Below are positions 19,857 through 31,054 of a stretch of DNA of 64,000 bases, in pieces. Source of the DNA: Tillandsia leiboldiana (taxonomy: Eukaryota > Streptophyta > Magnoliopsida > Poales > Bromeliaceae); contig CM055066.1 in NCBI GenBank assembly GCA_029204045.2, positions 14,146,484 to 14,210,483 of the forward strand, read 5' to 3'. The notes under the pieces are model-generated. The model had not been told where the DNA came from and searched no databases. It saw only the letters and a list, made by a program, of their open reading frames with translations. Every line of letters starts with the position of its first letter. The first letter of the stretch is position 1. The translations under genes were made by a program, and so were the position numbers.

Positions 19857-20070
19857 GTTATAGTTTGCATGTTAAAAATACAATATCTAGTCATTATTTT
19901 CTAAAATAAAGAAAAAAAAAATACCAACTTGGAAACTTAAATGAAAAAATATTGTGTAATACATCGAACTTTCGCAAAACAACAGAGTTCTAGTAAAGAC
20001 TAGTGGTGGAAACTATTTAGATGATCCCTACGGTGTTTGGAAAGTATTAGAGTATTTTCGACGCAAAAAT
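19857..20070. other. AT-rich linker between LTR B and LTR D (also in units 2 and 3)
   Basis: This 214-bp stretch holds a poly-A run of 10-11 and no coding or PBS signal. It may be a scrap of host or unrelated repeat DNA trapped between two LTR ends that face each other. Confidence 0.5.
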
Positions 20071-21946
20071 TGTCACGCCCCGAGACCGCCAATTTGTACA
20101 GTTCGGGCATGCCAACAGACCCGCCAATCGAGTATGACCTCTCACTACCCGAAAGGAACGGTAACATCCAAGACAATACATCAAGTGTATGCGGAAGCTC
20201 AATATCAGAGTACTAAAAATCACTACTAATTTGAAACTTTCATTCAATAAACAAATAGTTTAAGCGGAAATGAAAGCATACAAGAGTGAACCATAAATAA
20301 ACTTTATTACATTTCCATCTCTCAACTTTCAATTTAAATAATATTACAATCTTTACATCTTTTCCTCACCATACAAAGTTCACTCAAGAAATATAAAAAA
20401 GGGTACCTCTGCTAGACCCTCTAGGTCTCTATGCTGCTGGACCCTTGCCCCTGCCGTATGCCTCGCTGACTGCAACTGAACCTGGAAAAATGGTCACCCG
20501 AGGGTGTGAGAACTACTTAAAGTTCCCAGTGGGTTCAACCACCGAGAAAAAGTGTCCTACACCACTTGGTCCAATGGAAGCAATAGTAATAGAATGCTAG
20601 GAAACTATAATCCTCAATATTAAAATGCTGATACGCATATAATAGGTCACTACACTATCTGTGTATACTCATCGACCCAACACTACTCTGTTCAGCCATA
20701 CCAGGCTACTATGCACCAACTCGGCCACTATGCCGCTGTATACAGGGTTAAACTAACCCGGCCACCTTGGCCACTCTATTTTCTTTTTATTCTTTACATT
20801 CTGGTGCTTTAGTTAAAGTTAACCCTTAGAAATTCTTATCCAATGGGCTCCAGCTCGGTAGTCATGCTACCACAAGACAAGATTTCTAAGATTGCCGATA
20901 ACACCCGCAAGTGTTACCCCGTCATACGGGAGAAACGTGCCAGACGGGTCACTGCCCGGGAGAGGGACACTGCCCATAACTCCAACAAGGGCTATGTTTC
21001 ACCCCCGAAGGTATGCCCGTTTTATCTTTATCTTTTCTTTCTTTTCTTTTACTTTTTACTTTAGCACTTAGCCTCTTTGCTCTTAAGCACTTGCTTTACT
21101 TTCTTATTCGAGCTTATAGCTCCATTTGCCACTGGCAATCTCTTTCTCTTTCCTTTAAGCATTTAGCTCTTTACTTTCACTTTTAGCCTTTCGAAAGTAT
21201 CTCGTCCGACGGGTCACTGCCCAGGGAGTCCTGCTCTACAAATGACGAGTCTCAAATTCGAAGGCGCCATTTACATTCTCTTTATGCTTTTTAGCCACTT
21301 TTAGCTTGCTTTTAAACTTTGCCTTTTTGCAACAATTTACCTCTTATCCTAGGTCTCGCCATAGGGATAACTAGAGAGTCTCTTGGACTCTTATCATTTC
21401 TCTTTCATTCATTTAACTCAAATTGAAGTTAAAGTGATTGTCCATTTGCCCAGACATCCTATGACCCACTCTAGGGTTGTATTATTTGGCTTTTTGACTT
21501 TGTGATCACATATACTTATCCTTAGAGTTTGACTCTAAGTTAATTACTTTGCTATCTGTTTAATTTTTTAAACTTTGTGGCCACATACTCTTTTCCTTTT
21601 TCCCCATTGAACCTGAAGTTACATTAACTCCATTTACCTGTTCTACCTTGCATTTAGAGTCACATTAACTCTAATTCATTATTTGTGTGTTTAAACTCCA
21701 CTAGCTCACCTTAGGTTTTCTTTATCTAAGTCTCATGTCATGTTTAACCTAGAGTTCCTTGACTCTATGTCAAATAATCTATTCTAAATCCACTAGCTCA
21801 TCTTAGGTTTTCTTACCTAAGTTTCATATCATGTTTAACCTATAGTTCCTTCACTCTATATTAAATAGTCTATTCTCAACCCGCTAGCTTACCTTAGGTT
21901 TCCTTTACCTAAGTCTTAATCATACTCATCCTAGAGTTCCTTGACT
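20071..21946 (-). repeat. LTR D 3' part, unit 1 (copies at 22606-24481 and 25140-27015)
   Basis: The minus-strand LTR end TGTCACGCCCCGAG is followed by the usual order of LTR features: GGTACCTCTGC, GGGTGTGAGAACTAC, CCCAGTGGGTT. Internal degenerate repeats (CTAGCTCACCTTAGG-like, near 21711, 21793 and 21894) fill the last 300 bp of each unit. Confidence 0.8.
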
Positions 21947-24900
21947 CTACAGGCGGTCCCACCGCACCGCGTCAAACTGTGGTGTCGGTGCAGCACACAA
22001 AGCCCCGGTACTCTACATGCCAGGCCTTCGGCTGCTGATCGAGGTAAGGGGATCGCTGAGTAGTTAGATCTCCTGTAAGACTGAGAGTTAGCCGGACTTT
22101 TAATATACCATCTTTACTCAGACTGTAGTACTCTTCTTATTTTGGGTCTGGTTTCAGCCAGCTGTTTGTATATTTTGGGGAGCTGGAGAGGTGTTATTGT
22201 ATTTTACTACTGTTGTACTTTAGTTTCATTTTGAGATAGTATAGTTTTTAGTTTCAGGTCTATACTTGTGCTATTTTATTGTCCATCTTATATTTGAGTA
22301 GGTTTGTAGCGCTTCGTGTATGCGGAAATTCCGTGTGCACGGCGGATCTGTAGACGAGCCCGGGTTTTAGTTTACCCCTGGGGCGTGACAGTTATAGTTT
22401 GCATGTTAAAAATACAATATCTAGTCATTATTTTCTAAAATAAAGAAAAAAAAAAATACCAACTTGGAAACTTAAATGAAAAAATATTGTGTAATACATC
22501 GAACTTTCGCAAAACAACAGAGTTCTAGTAAAGACTAGTGGTGGAAACTATTTAGATGATCCCTACGGTGTTTGGAAAGTATTAGAGTATTTTCGACGCA
22601 AAAATTGTCACGCCCCGAGACCGCCAATTTGTACAGTTCGGGCATGCCAACAGACCCGCCAATCGAGTATGACCTCTCACTACCCGAAAGGAACGGTAAC
22701 ATCCAAGACAATACATCAAGTGTATGCGGAAGCTCAATATCAGAGTACTAAAAATCACTACTAATTTGAAACTTTCATTCAATAAACAAATAGTTTAAGC
22801 GGAAATGAAAGCATACAAGAGTGAACCATAAATAAACTTTATTACATTTCCATCTCTCAACTTTCAATTTAAATAATATTACAATCTTTACATCTTTTCC
22901 TCACCATACAAAGTTCACTCAAGAAATATAAAAAAGGGTACCTCTGCTAGACCCTCTAGGTCTCTATGCTGCTGGACCCTTGCCCCTGCCGTATGCCTCG
23001 CTGACTGCAACTGAACCTGGAAAAATGGTCACCCGAGGGTGTGAGAACTACTTAAAGTTCCCAGTGGGTTCAACCACCGAGAAAAAGTGTCCTACACCAC
23101 TTGGTCCAATGGAAGCAATAGTAATAGAATGCTAGGAAACTATAATCCTCAATATTAAAATGCTGATACGCATATAATAGGTCACTACACTATCTGTGTA
23201 TACTCATCGACCCAACACTACTCTGTTCAGCCATACCAGGCTACTATGCACCAACTCGGCCACTATGCCGCTGTATACAGGGTTAAACTAACCCGGCCAC
23301 CTTGGCCACTCTATTTTCTTTTTATTCTTTACATTCTGGTGCTTTAGTTAAAGTTAACCCTTAGAAATTCTTATCCAATGGGCTCCAGCTCGGTAGTCAT
23401 GCTACCACAAGACAAGATTTCTAAGATTGCCGATAACACCCGCAAGTGTTACCCCGTCATACGGGAGAAACGTGCCAGACGGGTCACTGCCCGGGAGAGG
23501 GACACTGCCCATAACTCCAACAAGGGCTATGTTTCATCCCCGAAGGTATGCCCGTTTTATCTTTATCTTTTCTTTCTTTTCTTTTACTTTTTACTTTAGC
23601 ACTTAGCCTCTTTGCTCTTAAGCACTTGCTTTACTTTCTTATTCGAGCTTATAGCTCCATTTGCCACTGGCAATCTCTTTCTCTTTCCTTTAAGCATTTA
23701 GCTCTTTACTTTCACTTTTAGCCTTTCGAAAGTATCTCGTCCGACGGGTCACTGCCCAGGGAGTCCTGCTCTACAAATGACGAGTCTCAAATTCGAAGGC
23801 GCCATTTACATTCTCTTTATGCTTTTTAGCCACTTTTAGCTTGCTTTTAAACTTTGCCTTTTTGCAACAATTTACCTCTTATCCTAGGTCTCGCCATAGG
23901 GATAACTAGAGAGTCTCTTGGACTCTTATCATTTCTCTTTCATTCATTTAACTCAAATTGAAGTTAAAGTGATTGTCCATTTGCCCAGACATCCTATGAC
24001 CCACTCTAGGGTTGTATTATTTGGCTTTTTGACTTTGTGATCACATATACTTATCCTTAGAGTTTGACTCTAAGTTAATTACTTTGCTATCTGTTTAATT
24101 TTTTAAACTTTGTGGCCACATACTCTTTTCCTTTTTCCCCGTTGAACCTGAAGTTACATTAACTCCATTTACCTGTTCTACCTTGCATTTAGAGTCACAT
24201 TAACTCTAATTCATTATTTGTGTGTTTAAACTCCACTAGCTCACCTTAGGTTTTCTTTATCTAAGTCTCATGTCATGTTTAACCTAGAGTTCCTTGACTC
24301 TATGTCAAATAATCTATTCTAAATCCACTAGCTCATCTTAGGTTTTCTTACCTAAGTTTCATATCATGTTTAACCTATAGTTCCTTCACTCTATATTAAA
24401 TAGTCTATTCTCAACCCGCTAGCTTACCTTAGGTTTCCTTTACCTAAGTCTTAATCATACTCATCCTAGAGTTCCTTGACTCTACAGGCGGTCCCACCGC
24501 ACCGCGTCAAACTGTGGTGTCGGTGCAGCACACAAAGCCCCGGTACTCTACATGCCAGGCCTTCGGCTGCTGATCGAGGTAAGGGGATCGCTGAGTAGTT
24601 AGATCTCCTGTAAGACTGAGAGTTAGCCGGACTTTTAATATACCATCTTTACTCAGACTGTAGTACTCTTCTTATTTTGGGTCTGGTTTCAGCCAGCTGT
24701 TTGTATATTTTGGGGAGCTGGAGAGGTGTTATTGTATTTTACTACTGTTGTACTTTAGTTTCATTTTGAGATAGTATAGTTTTTAGTTTCAGGTCTATAC
24801 TTGTGCTATTTTATTGTCCATCTTATATTTGAGTAGGTTTGTAGCGCTTCGTGTATGCGGAAATTCCGTGTGCACGGCGGATCTGTAGACGAGCCCGGGT

Positions 24901-27322
24901 TTTAGTTTACCCCTGGGGCGTGACAGTTATAGTTTGCATGTTAAAAATACAATATCTAGTCATTATTTTCTAAAATAAAGAAAAAAAAAATACCAACTTG
25001 GAAACTTAAATGAAAAAATATTGTGTAATACATCGAACTTTCGCAAAACAACAGAGTTCTAGTAAAGACTAGTGGTGGAAACTATTTAGATGATCCCTAC
25101 GGTGTTTGGAAAGTATTAGAGTATTTTCGACGCAAAAATTGTCACGCCCCGAGACCGCCAATTTGTACAGTTCGGGCATGCCAACAGACCCGCCAATCGA
25201 GTATGACCTCTCACTACCCGAAAGGAACGGTAACATCCAAGACAATACATCAAGTGTATGCGGAAGCTCAATATCAGAGTACTAAAAATCACTACTAATT
25301 TGAAACTTTCATTCAATAAACAAATAGTTTAAGCGGAAATGAAAGCATACAAGAGTGAACCATAAATAAACTTTATTACATTTCCATCTCTCAACTTTCA
25401 ATTTAAATAATATTACAATCTTTACATCTTTTCCTCACCATACAAAGTTCACTCAAGAAATATAAAAAAGGGTACCTCTGCTAGACCCTCTAGGTCTCTA
25501 TGCTGCTGGACCCTTGCCCCTGCCGTATGCCTCGCTGACTGCAACTGAACCTGGAAAAATGGTCACCCGAGGGTGTGAGAACTACTTAAAGTTCCCAGTG
25601 GGTTCAACCACCGAGAAAAAGTGTCCTACACCACTTGGTCCAATGGAAGCAATAGTAATAGAATGCTAGGAAACTATAATCCTCAATATTAAAATGCTGA
25701 TACGCATATAATAGGTCACTACACTATCTGTGTATACTCATCGACCCAACACTACTCTGTTCAGCCATACCAGGCTACTATGCACCAACTCGGCCACTAT
25801 GCCGCTGTATACAGGGTTAAACTAACCCGGCCACCTTGGCCACTCTATTTTCTTTTTATTCTTTACATTCTGGTGCTTTAGTTAAAGTTAACCCTTAGAA
25901 ATTCTTATCCAATGGGCTCCAGCTCGGTAGTCATGCTACCACAAGACAAGATTTCTAAGATTGCCGATAACACCCGCAAGTGTTACCCCGTCATACGGGA
26001 GAAACGTGCCAGACGGGTCACTGCCCGGGAGAGGGACACTGCCCATAACTCCAACAAGGGCTATGTTTCACCCCCGAAGGTATGCCCGTTTTATCTTTAT
26101 CTTTTCTTTCTTTTCTTTTACTTTTTACTTTAGCACTTAGCCTCTTTGCTCTTAAGCACTTGCTTTACTTTCTTATTCGAGCTTATAGCTCTATTTGCCA
26201 CTGGCAATCTCTTTCTCTTTCCTTTAAGCATTTAGCTCTTTACTTTCACTTTTAGCCTTTCGAAAGTATCTCGTCCGACGGGTCACTGCCCAGGGAGTCC
26301 TGCTCTACAAATGACGAGTCTCAAATTCGAAGGCGCCATTTACATTCTCTTTATGCTTTTTAGCCACTTTTAGCTTGCTTTTAAACTTTGCCTTTTTGCA
26401 ACAATTTACCTCTTATCCTAGGTCTCGCCATAGGGATAACTAGAGAGTCTCTTGGACTCTTATCATTTCTCTTTCATTCATTTAACTCAAATTGAAGTTA
26501 AAGTGATTGTCCATTTGCCCAGACATCCTATGACCCACTCTAGGGTTGTATTATTTGCCTTTTTGACTTTGTGATCACATATACTTATCCTTAGAGTTTG
26601 ACTCTAAGTTAATTACTTTGCTATCTGTTTAATTTTTTAAACTTTGTGGCCACATACTCTTTTCCTTTTTCCCCGTTGAACCTGAAGTTACATTAACTCC
26701 ATTTACCTGTTCTACCTTGCATTTAGAGTCACATTAACTCTAATTCATTATTTGTGTGTTTAAACTCCACTAGCTCACCTTAGGTTTTCTTTATCTAAGT
26801 CTCATGTCATGTTTAACCTAGAGTTCCTTGACTCTATGTCAAATAATCTATTCTAAATCCACTAGCTCATCTTAGGTTTTCTTACCTAAGTTTCATATCA
26901 TGTTTAACCTATAGTTCCTTCACTCTATATTAAATAGTCTATTCTCAACCCGCTAGCTTACCTTAGGTTTCCTTTACCTAAGTCTTAATCATACTCATCC
27001 TAGAGTTCCTTGACTCTATATTGATCACTCTATCCAATGTCCTTAGGTTATCTCCTAAGACAATGCCACTCATTCAATCCTAGGATAACTCCTAAGTCTG
27101 ATGCCACTCATTAACCCTGAGTCTAGGTTTTCTCCTAGTCTTACTACCAACATGTCCTTTTTCCTTATGCTTTCACATAAGTCCTAGGGTTATACCCTAA
27201 CATGATCACAATCATCAAACAATGAATTCCCCTTTTACGCATGCAATTGTAAATAAAGTTTATCATCTACGCGTATAAATATCATCCATAAATGGCAATT
27301 TAGAAAATTCCACTATTCTCTA

Positions 27323-27670
27323 TGTCCATTTACACATGCAATTTATCATCTATTTAGATAAATCAAAATTGCATTCCCCTCTATGTTCATTTGAGCATGC
27401 AAATTTATCATCTCCTTTTGGGCAACTAAAAGTTGCACTTTTCGTCTGTGTCCATCTACATATACAAGTTTATCCCCTATTCTGGGTAAATCATAATTTA
27501 GTACTTTCCTCTAAGTCCCTCTACACATGCATTTTTATCATCTGTCTTTGGCAACCAACAGTTGCACTTTTCATCTGTGTCCATCTACACATACAAGTTT
27601 ATCTCCTATTTTGACAATTAGGAAAAATCTACTTCTCTCTATGTCCATTTACACATGCAATTTTAATCAA
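27323..27670. repeat. Degenerate 61-65-bp tandem repeats
   Basis: A TGTCCATYTACACATRCAA-like core begins at 27323, 27384, 27449, 27513, 27578 and 27642, each followed by TTTATCATCT-like sequence. The copies are diverged, so they are older than the triplication next door. Confidence 0.75.
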
Positions 27671-27832
27671 GATTACCCATGCCTCTAACAGGCTACTATC
27701 ATGCTTCTAAATCGAAAAGCAAAGGAGCAAGGTCACCCAATTTCGGCAGAATCCCCCACCTTGTGGTGTACCCAATTGCTTGTAGACACTTGCAATTGGT
27801 CTCCGCGCGACTTTTTCTCGTTTTCTTGAGCT

Positions 27833-28294
27833 TGCACGCAAAACGATGTAAGTCCATCAAATCTGCACGCAAAACGGTGCATGCTTCTCAAACCCTGCAC
27901 GCAGAACGGTGCACAACATTAGAGACTGCACGAAAAACGGTGCACGTCAACTCAACCTGCACACAAAACGGAGCACATACCTCAAATTTGCACGCAAAAT
28001 GGTGCACACTTCTCATTAAGGTTGCACGCAAAACGGTGCACGTCTTTCTTTGAGGTTGTACGCAAAACGATGTGCGCCATGAGAGCCTGCACGTAAAACA
28101 GTGCACAATGTTCAAGTCTGCACGTAAAACGGTGCTCGTTGTACAAACCTGCACGCAAAACGATGCACATACCCCGGGTCTGCACGTAAAACGGTGCATA
28201 TTTTTCTTTAAGGTTGCACGCAAAACGGTGCACGATCTTCGGGGTTGCACGCGAAATGGTGCACGTTTCTCTATGTTGCACGCAAAACGATGCA
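27833..28294. repeat. 15-copy array of an 18-bp inverted-repeat core every 31 bp
   Basis: The core TGCACGCAAAACGGTGCA has 5-bp complementary arms (TGCAC/GTGCA). Copies start at 27833, 27864, 27896, 27927, 27958, 27989, 28023, 28057, 28088, 28119, 28150, 28181, 28215, 28246 and 28277. Steps are 31-32 bp, with three steps of 34. The 13-16-bp spacers between cores vary. It lies inside LTR D. Confidence 0.92.
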
Positions 28295-28695
28295 TGTCGA
28301 AACGCCCGGCGGCACTTCGCGTAGTAAAACGGCACAGCCGACGGCGCTCCTAACATGCCCAACGGCATGGGGTCAACTCCAAAAATCCAAAAAGGAATCT
28401 CAAAACTGTGCCAAAAATACCGCAGAAATGACGAGCAGAACCTACCTTGACATCGTCGCGCCGTCCAACGCGTGCATACGCGCCTATCCGGCTTCTTGGA
28501 ACACCATGCACGCACACCACGGGGTCCTCGGCGTGCCGTTGCACCCCACAAAATCCCCTCCCCCTCTCTCCCCTTGGTGCTCGGTTGGAGAAGAAAAGGA
28601 AAAATGAGAAGAAAAATGGGTGCGCGGTTTGGAGAAGGAGGGAAAAAAAAGAGAAGAAGGGGGGGTATTTCATTGGACCAACTACACGGAGCCCC

Positions 28696-28950
28696 CCAAT
28701 GGGGGCCCGCCACGTGGCGGTCCACCCCGCCCTGTTGACGCGCTCTAGCACAGGCGCGCGCCCCTGCGCCACACGGGCGCGCGTCCCCGCACGCCACACG
28801 GGCGCGGTACACCATGCGCCACACGGGCACGGTACCCCGCGCGCCACACGGGGGCGCGCCCCTGCACGCTAACCCGCGCAAGCACACGGGCGCGCGCCCC
28901 CACGCGCCAGCCTGCTGTGGACTGGCCGCAGCCAGTGGGGCGCCGCCACG
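28696..28950 (+). promoter_or_regulatory. ERSE-like sites in LTR D
   Basis: An exact CCAAT-N9-CCACG lies at 28696-28714 and a one-mismatch copy (CCAGT) at 28932-28950, both with the CCACGTGGC box. The surrounding DNA is GC-rich, as in the U3 of K, H, I and E. I see no convincing TATA box next to them on the minus strand. Confidence 0.6.
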
Positions 28951-29121
28951 TGGCGCCCACCCGCGTCCCCCCAGCGTGCAGCGCCGCGCCTCGCGCTTCG
29001 CACCGTGCGCCCTCGCACCTCGCGCCGCGCGCCAACACCACAGGATCTGCACGCAGCACCTCGGGATCCGCGCCTGCTGCATCGGGATCCGTGCCACTGC
29101 CTCGGGATCCATGCCAACTTG

Positions 29122-29409
29122 GGATTTGCGCATTTCGAAATGCGTGTGGCCTCGAAATATGTGTGTGCCTCAAAAAGTGCACCTGCTGCCTCGCGCTCCG
29201 CGCGGACTCACTGCTACAGTAACTCCGGGCGCCGCTACAGTGCAAATCGGGCGCCCGATTGCAAATCGGATTTGCGCATTTCGAAATGCGTGTGGCCTCG
29301 AAATATGTGTGTGCCTCAAAAAGTGCGCCTGCTGCCTCGCGCTCCGTGCGGACTCACTGCTACAGTAACTCCGGGCGCCACTACAGTGCAAATCGGGCGC
29401 CCGATTGTA
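29122..29409. repeat. 146-bp tandem duplication with 16-bp palindrome
   Basis: GGATTTGCGCATTTCGAAAT begins at 29122 and again at 29268. Both copies run through TACAGTAACTCCGGGCGCC and contain the perfect palindrome AATCGGGCGCCCGATT (29245-29260 and 29391-29406). Confidence 0.85.
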
Positions 29410-29949
29410 CGGCAATTTTCGGATTTCGCCCGTTTTTGTCCGTTTTTCGACCGTTTTTGTCCGTTTTCGTCCGTTTTCGTCCCGTTTTCGCCCAAATTTG
29501 ATAGGCAGCCTCAACTCAACTTAATTTATCACGAAATATTTTAAAATTTCAGTTTGGGTCATTTCTGGGTCACCAAAAACCTCGCTGTATCCATAATCAC
29601 TGGCGGACCCCGTTCTCACTATCCGGGTATCCGATCAACGCGAAACTTTTACCATGGCCTTAAAACATAATTACGGACGTCCCGTAATTTTCTTGGAATT
29701 TTTTGACACTATGAATTTTCTGCTAAAAATCTGGGCCCACTTTCTCAAATAAAATTCTAGATCTCTTATTTTTATCCCGATTTTGGCCCAATTCATTTTT
29801 GAATTATTCTTTACTTCTCCAAAATTCAATAAAAATAGTATTTCATACCAATTTTATTTACATTTATTTATATATCAAATTCTGGCACATTACAAAAATG
29901 ACACAAAAATAGACATTTAACAACTATATCTGTACAAAATTTTCACTTA
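29410..29949. other. Non-coding, unresolved (possible LTR D 5' end)
   Basis: TTTTCG/CCGTTTT-rich tracts (29415-29495) are followed by AT-rich DNA without a durable frame. I see no LTR boundary, PBS or polypurine tract. Confidence 0.4.
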
Positions 29950-30186
29950 GTACTAGTACTGGAGTAGAGTATCGATACTCAACTGCGATGAGCCTGGGAG
30001 AACTATCGGGTTTTGCGAAACTCCCCCTGAGTACCGGTATTGAAACTCTTAGTACCAATACTAAAATGGGTGAGTACTGATACACAATATAAAGCAGAGA
30101 AAACAAATGTTCGGGTTCTGCAGAACTGGCCTGGAGTACCATAATACTTGAGTTGCATACCGGTACTGGAACTCGTGTATCGGTAC
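29950..30186. repeat. Palindrome cluster with variable centres
   Basis: Sites of the form GTA-NNNN-TAC start at 29950 (GTACTAGTAC), 29969 (GTATCGATAC), 30031, 30052, 30074, 30136, 30157 and 30177. Neighbours are mostly 19-22 bp apart. Several are perfect palindromes with different centres; others carry one change. Confidence 0.75.
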
Positions 30187-30319
30187 TCAACTATGTGAAC
30201 AGTAGATTTTGGATGGTTGCAAATAAAAATGTTTGGAGGGTTTAAGTGCAATTGTAGCAATTCTATTATAGTACGCTAATTTTTTAATATATAAGTGTAA
30301 ATAAAAATAGTGTGAGATA

Positions 30320-30425
30320 TTATTTTTTATTGGACTTAGAGAAATAAAAGATAATTCATGAATGATTTGTTGTTATTTTTTATTGGACTTAGAGAAATAA
30401 AAGATAATTCATGAATGATTTGTTG
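30320..30425. repeat. 53-bp perfect tandem duplication
   Basis: TTATTTTTTATTGGACTTAG starts at 30320 and 30373. The two 53-bp copies appear identical, so the duplication is recent within otherwise AT-rich non-coding DNA. Confidence 0.9.
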
Positions 30426-30942
30426 TGAAATTGGAATGAAAAAAATGAGATTTTAAATTTTCTATAAGAAACCGTTCTTATATTTCATTTAAAAATTTAT
30501 AATGATAAAAAATTATGAAACTTTCGAAAGTTGGTTGTACTAATTTTTTGAGATTAGATTTAAAGTTGGGTAAATTTTACCAGTAAGCATATCAAATAGT
30601 AGATATATCTCTACAAATTTCAACTTTTTATATATAATCTTTCAAAAGTCCTAAGTTGTTTATATGTCTCTCTGGTTTGTTTCCAAAAATTCTAACTGTT
30701 AAAAACATATATATGATTAAGTATAATATTTGAAAGGGTAAAAAGATAATTTTACCTCACTCACTAACCAAGGTTAAGCATTTAACCTATGGTTAATTAT
30801 ATTTTTCTAACAGATATTGACGGTAAGGATATATATGAACAACGTAAGACTTTTGATGGGATAAATATGAAAAGTTGAACTTTGTATGGATATATCTACT
30901 ATTCGATATGTTTACATAGAGCTATATGAAATTATCCCCTTA
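30426..30942. other. AT-rich non-coding stretch
   Basis: No gene, repeat family or regulatory site is recognised. It ends with the TTA target site of the MITE (30940-30942). Confidence 0.5.
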
Positions 30943-31017
30943 GCCCCCCGTTTGGTAACGGGGATAAGGGGGGAATAACCCCCTTATCCCCGGATTTATA
31001 CCCAAACGCTATTTTGT

Positions 31018-31054
<37 letters not shown>

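Larger units (their letters stand above)
19413..27015. repeat. Tandem triplication of a 2534/2535-bp segment
   Basis: Units are 19413-21946, 21947-24481 and 24482-27015. Each begins CTACAGGCGGTCCC and ends CCTTGACT. The last unit runs on into CTATATTG, so the junctions share only CTA with the outer flanks. I noticed five variable positions among the copies: a poly-A length near 19920, C/T near 21002, A/G near 21617, C/T near 26191 and G/C near 26559. The unit joins the tip of LTR C, LTR remnant B, a 214-bp linker and part of LTR D. The near-identity implies a very recent event or an assembly duplication. A 73-codon frame repeated at 20843, 23378 and 25912 lies antisense in LTR D and is not a gene candidate. 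Confidence 0.93.
27016..29409 (-). repeat. LTR D, continuation toward its 5' end
   Basis: This continues from the third tandem unit without a break. It contains degenerate 61-65-bp repeats (27323-27670), the 31-bp hairpin array (27833-28294), a GC-rich block with ERSE-like sites (28696-28950) and a 146-bp duplication (29122-29409). On the minus strand this is the order leader to U3. The LTR start was not located; it may lie between 29.4 and 30.3 kb. The 383-codon minus-strand frame at 27982-29133 crosses the repeat array and is not credible as a gene. Confidence 0.65.

Noticed and set aside
20843..21064. 73-codon frame repeated three times (also 23378 and 25912)
   Set aside because: Repeated only because the DNA is triplicated. 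It is antisense in LTR D and ends in a CTTTTCTTT-type tract read as Leu/Phe/Tyr.
27833..28294. CRISPR array
   Set aside because: Plant retroelement context, repeats of only 18 bp with 13-16-bp spacers, no cas genes. It is an LTR-internal repeat array.
27982..29133. 383-codon minus-strand frame
   Set aside because: It runs through the 31-bp repeat array, whose period changes frame at every unit, and into GC-rich U3. There is no recognisable domain.
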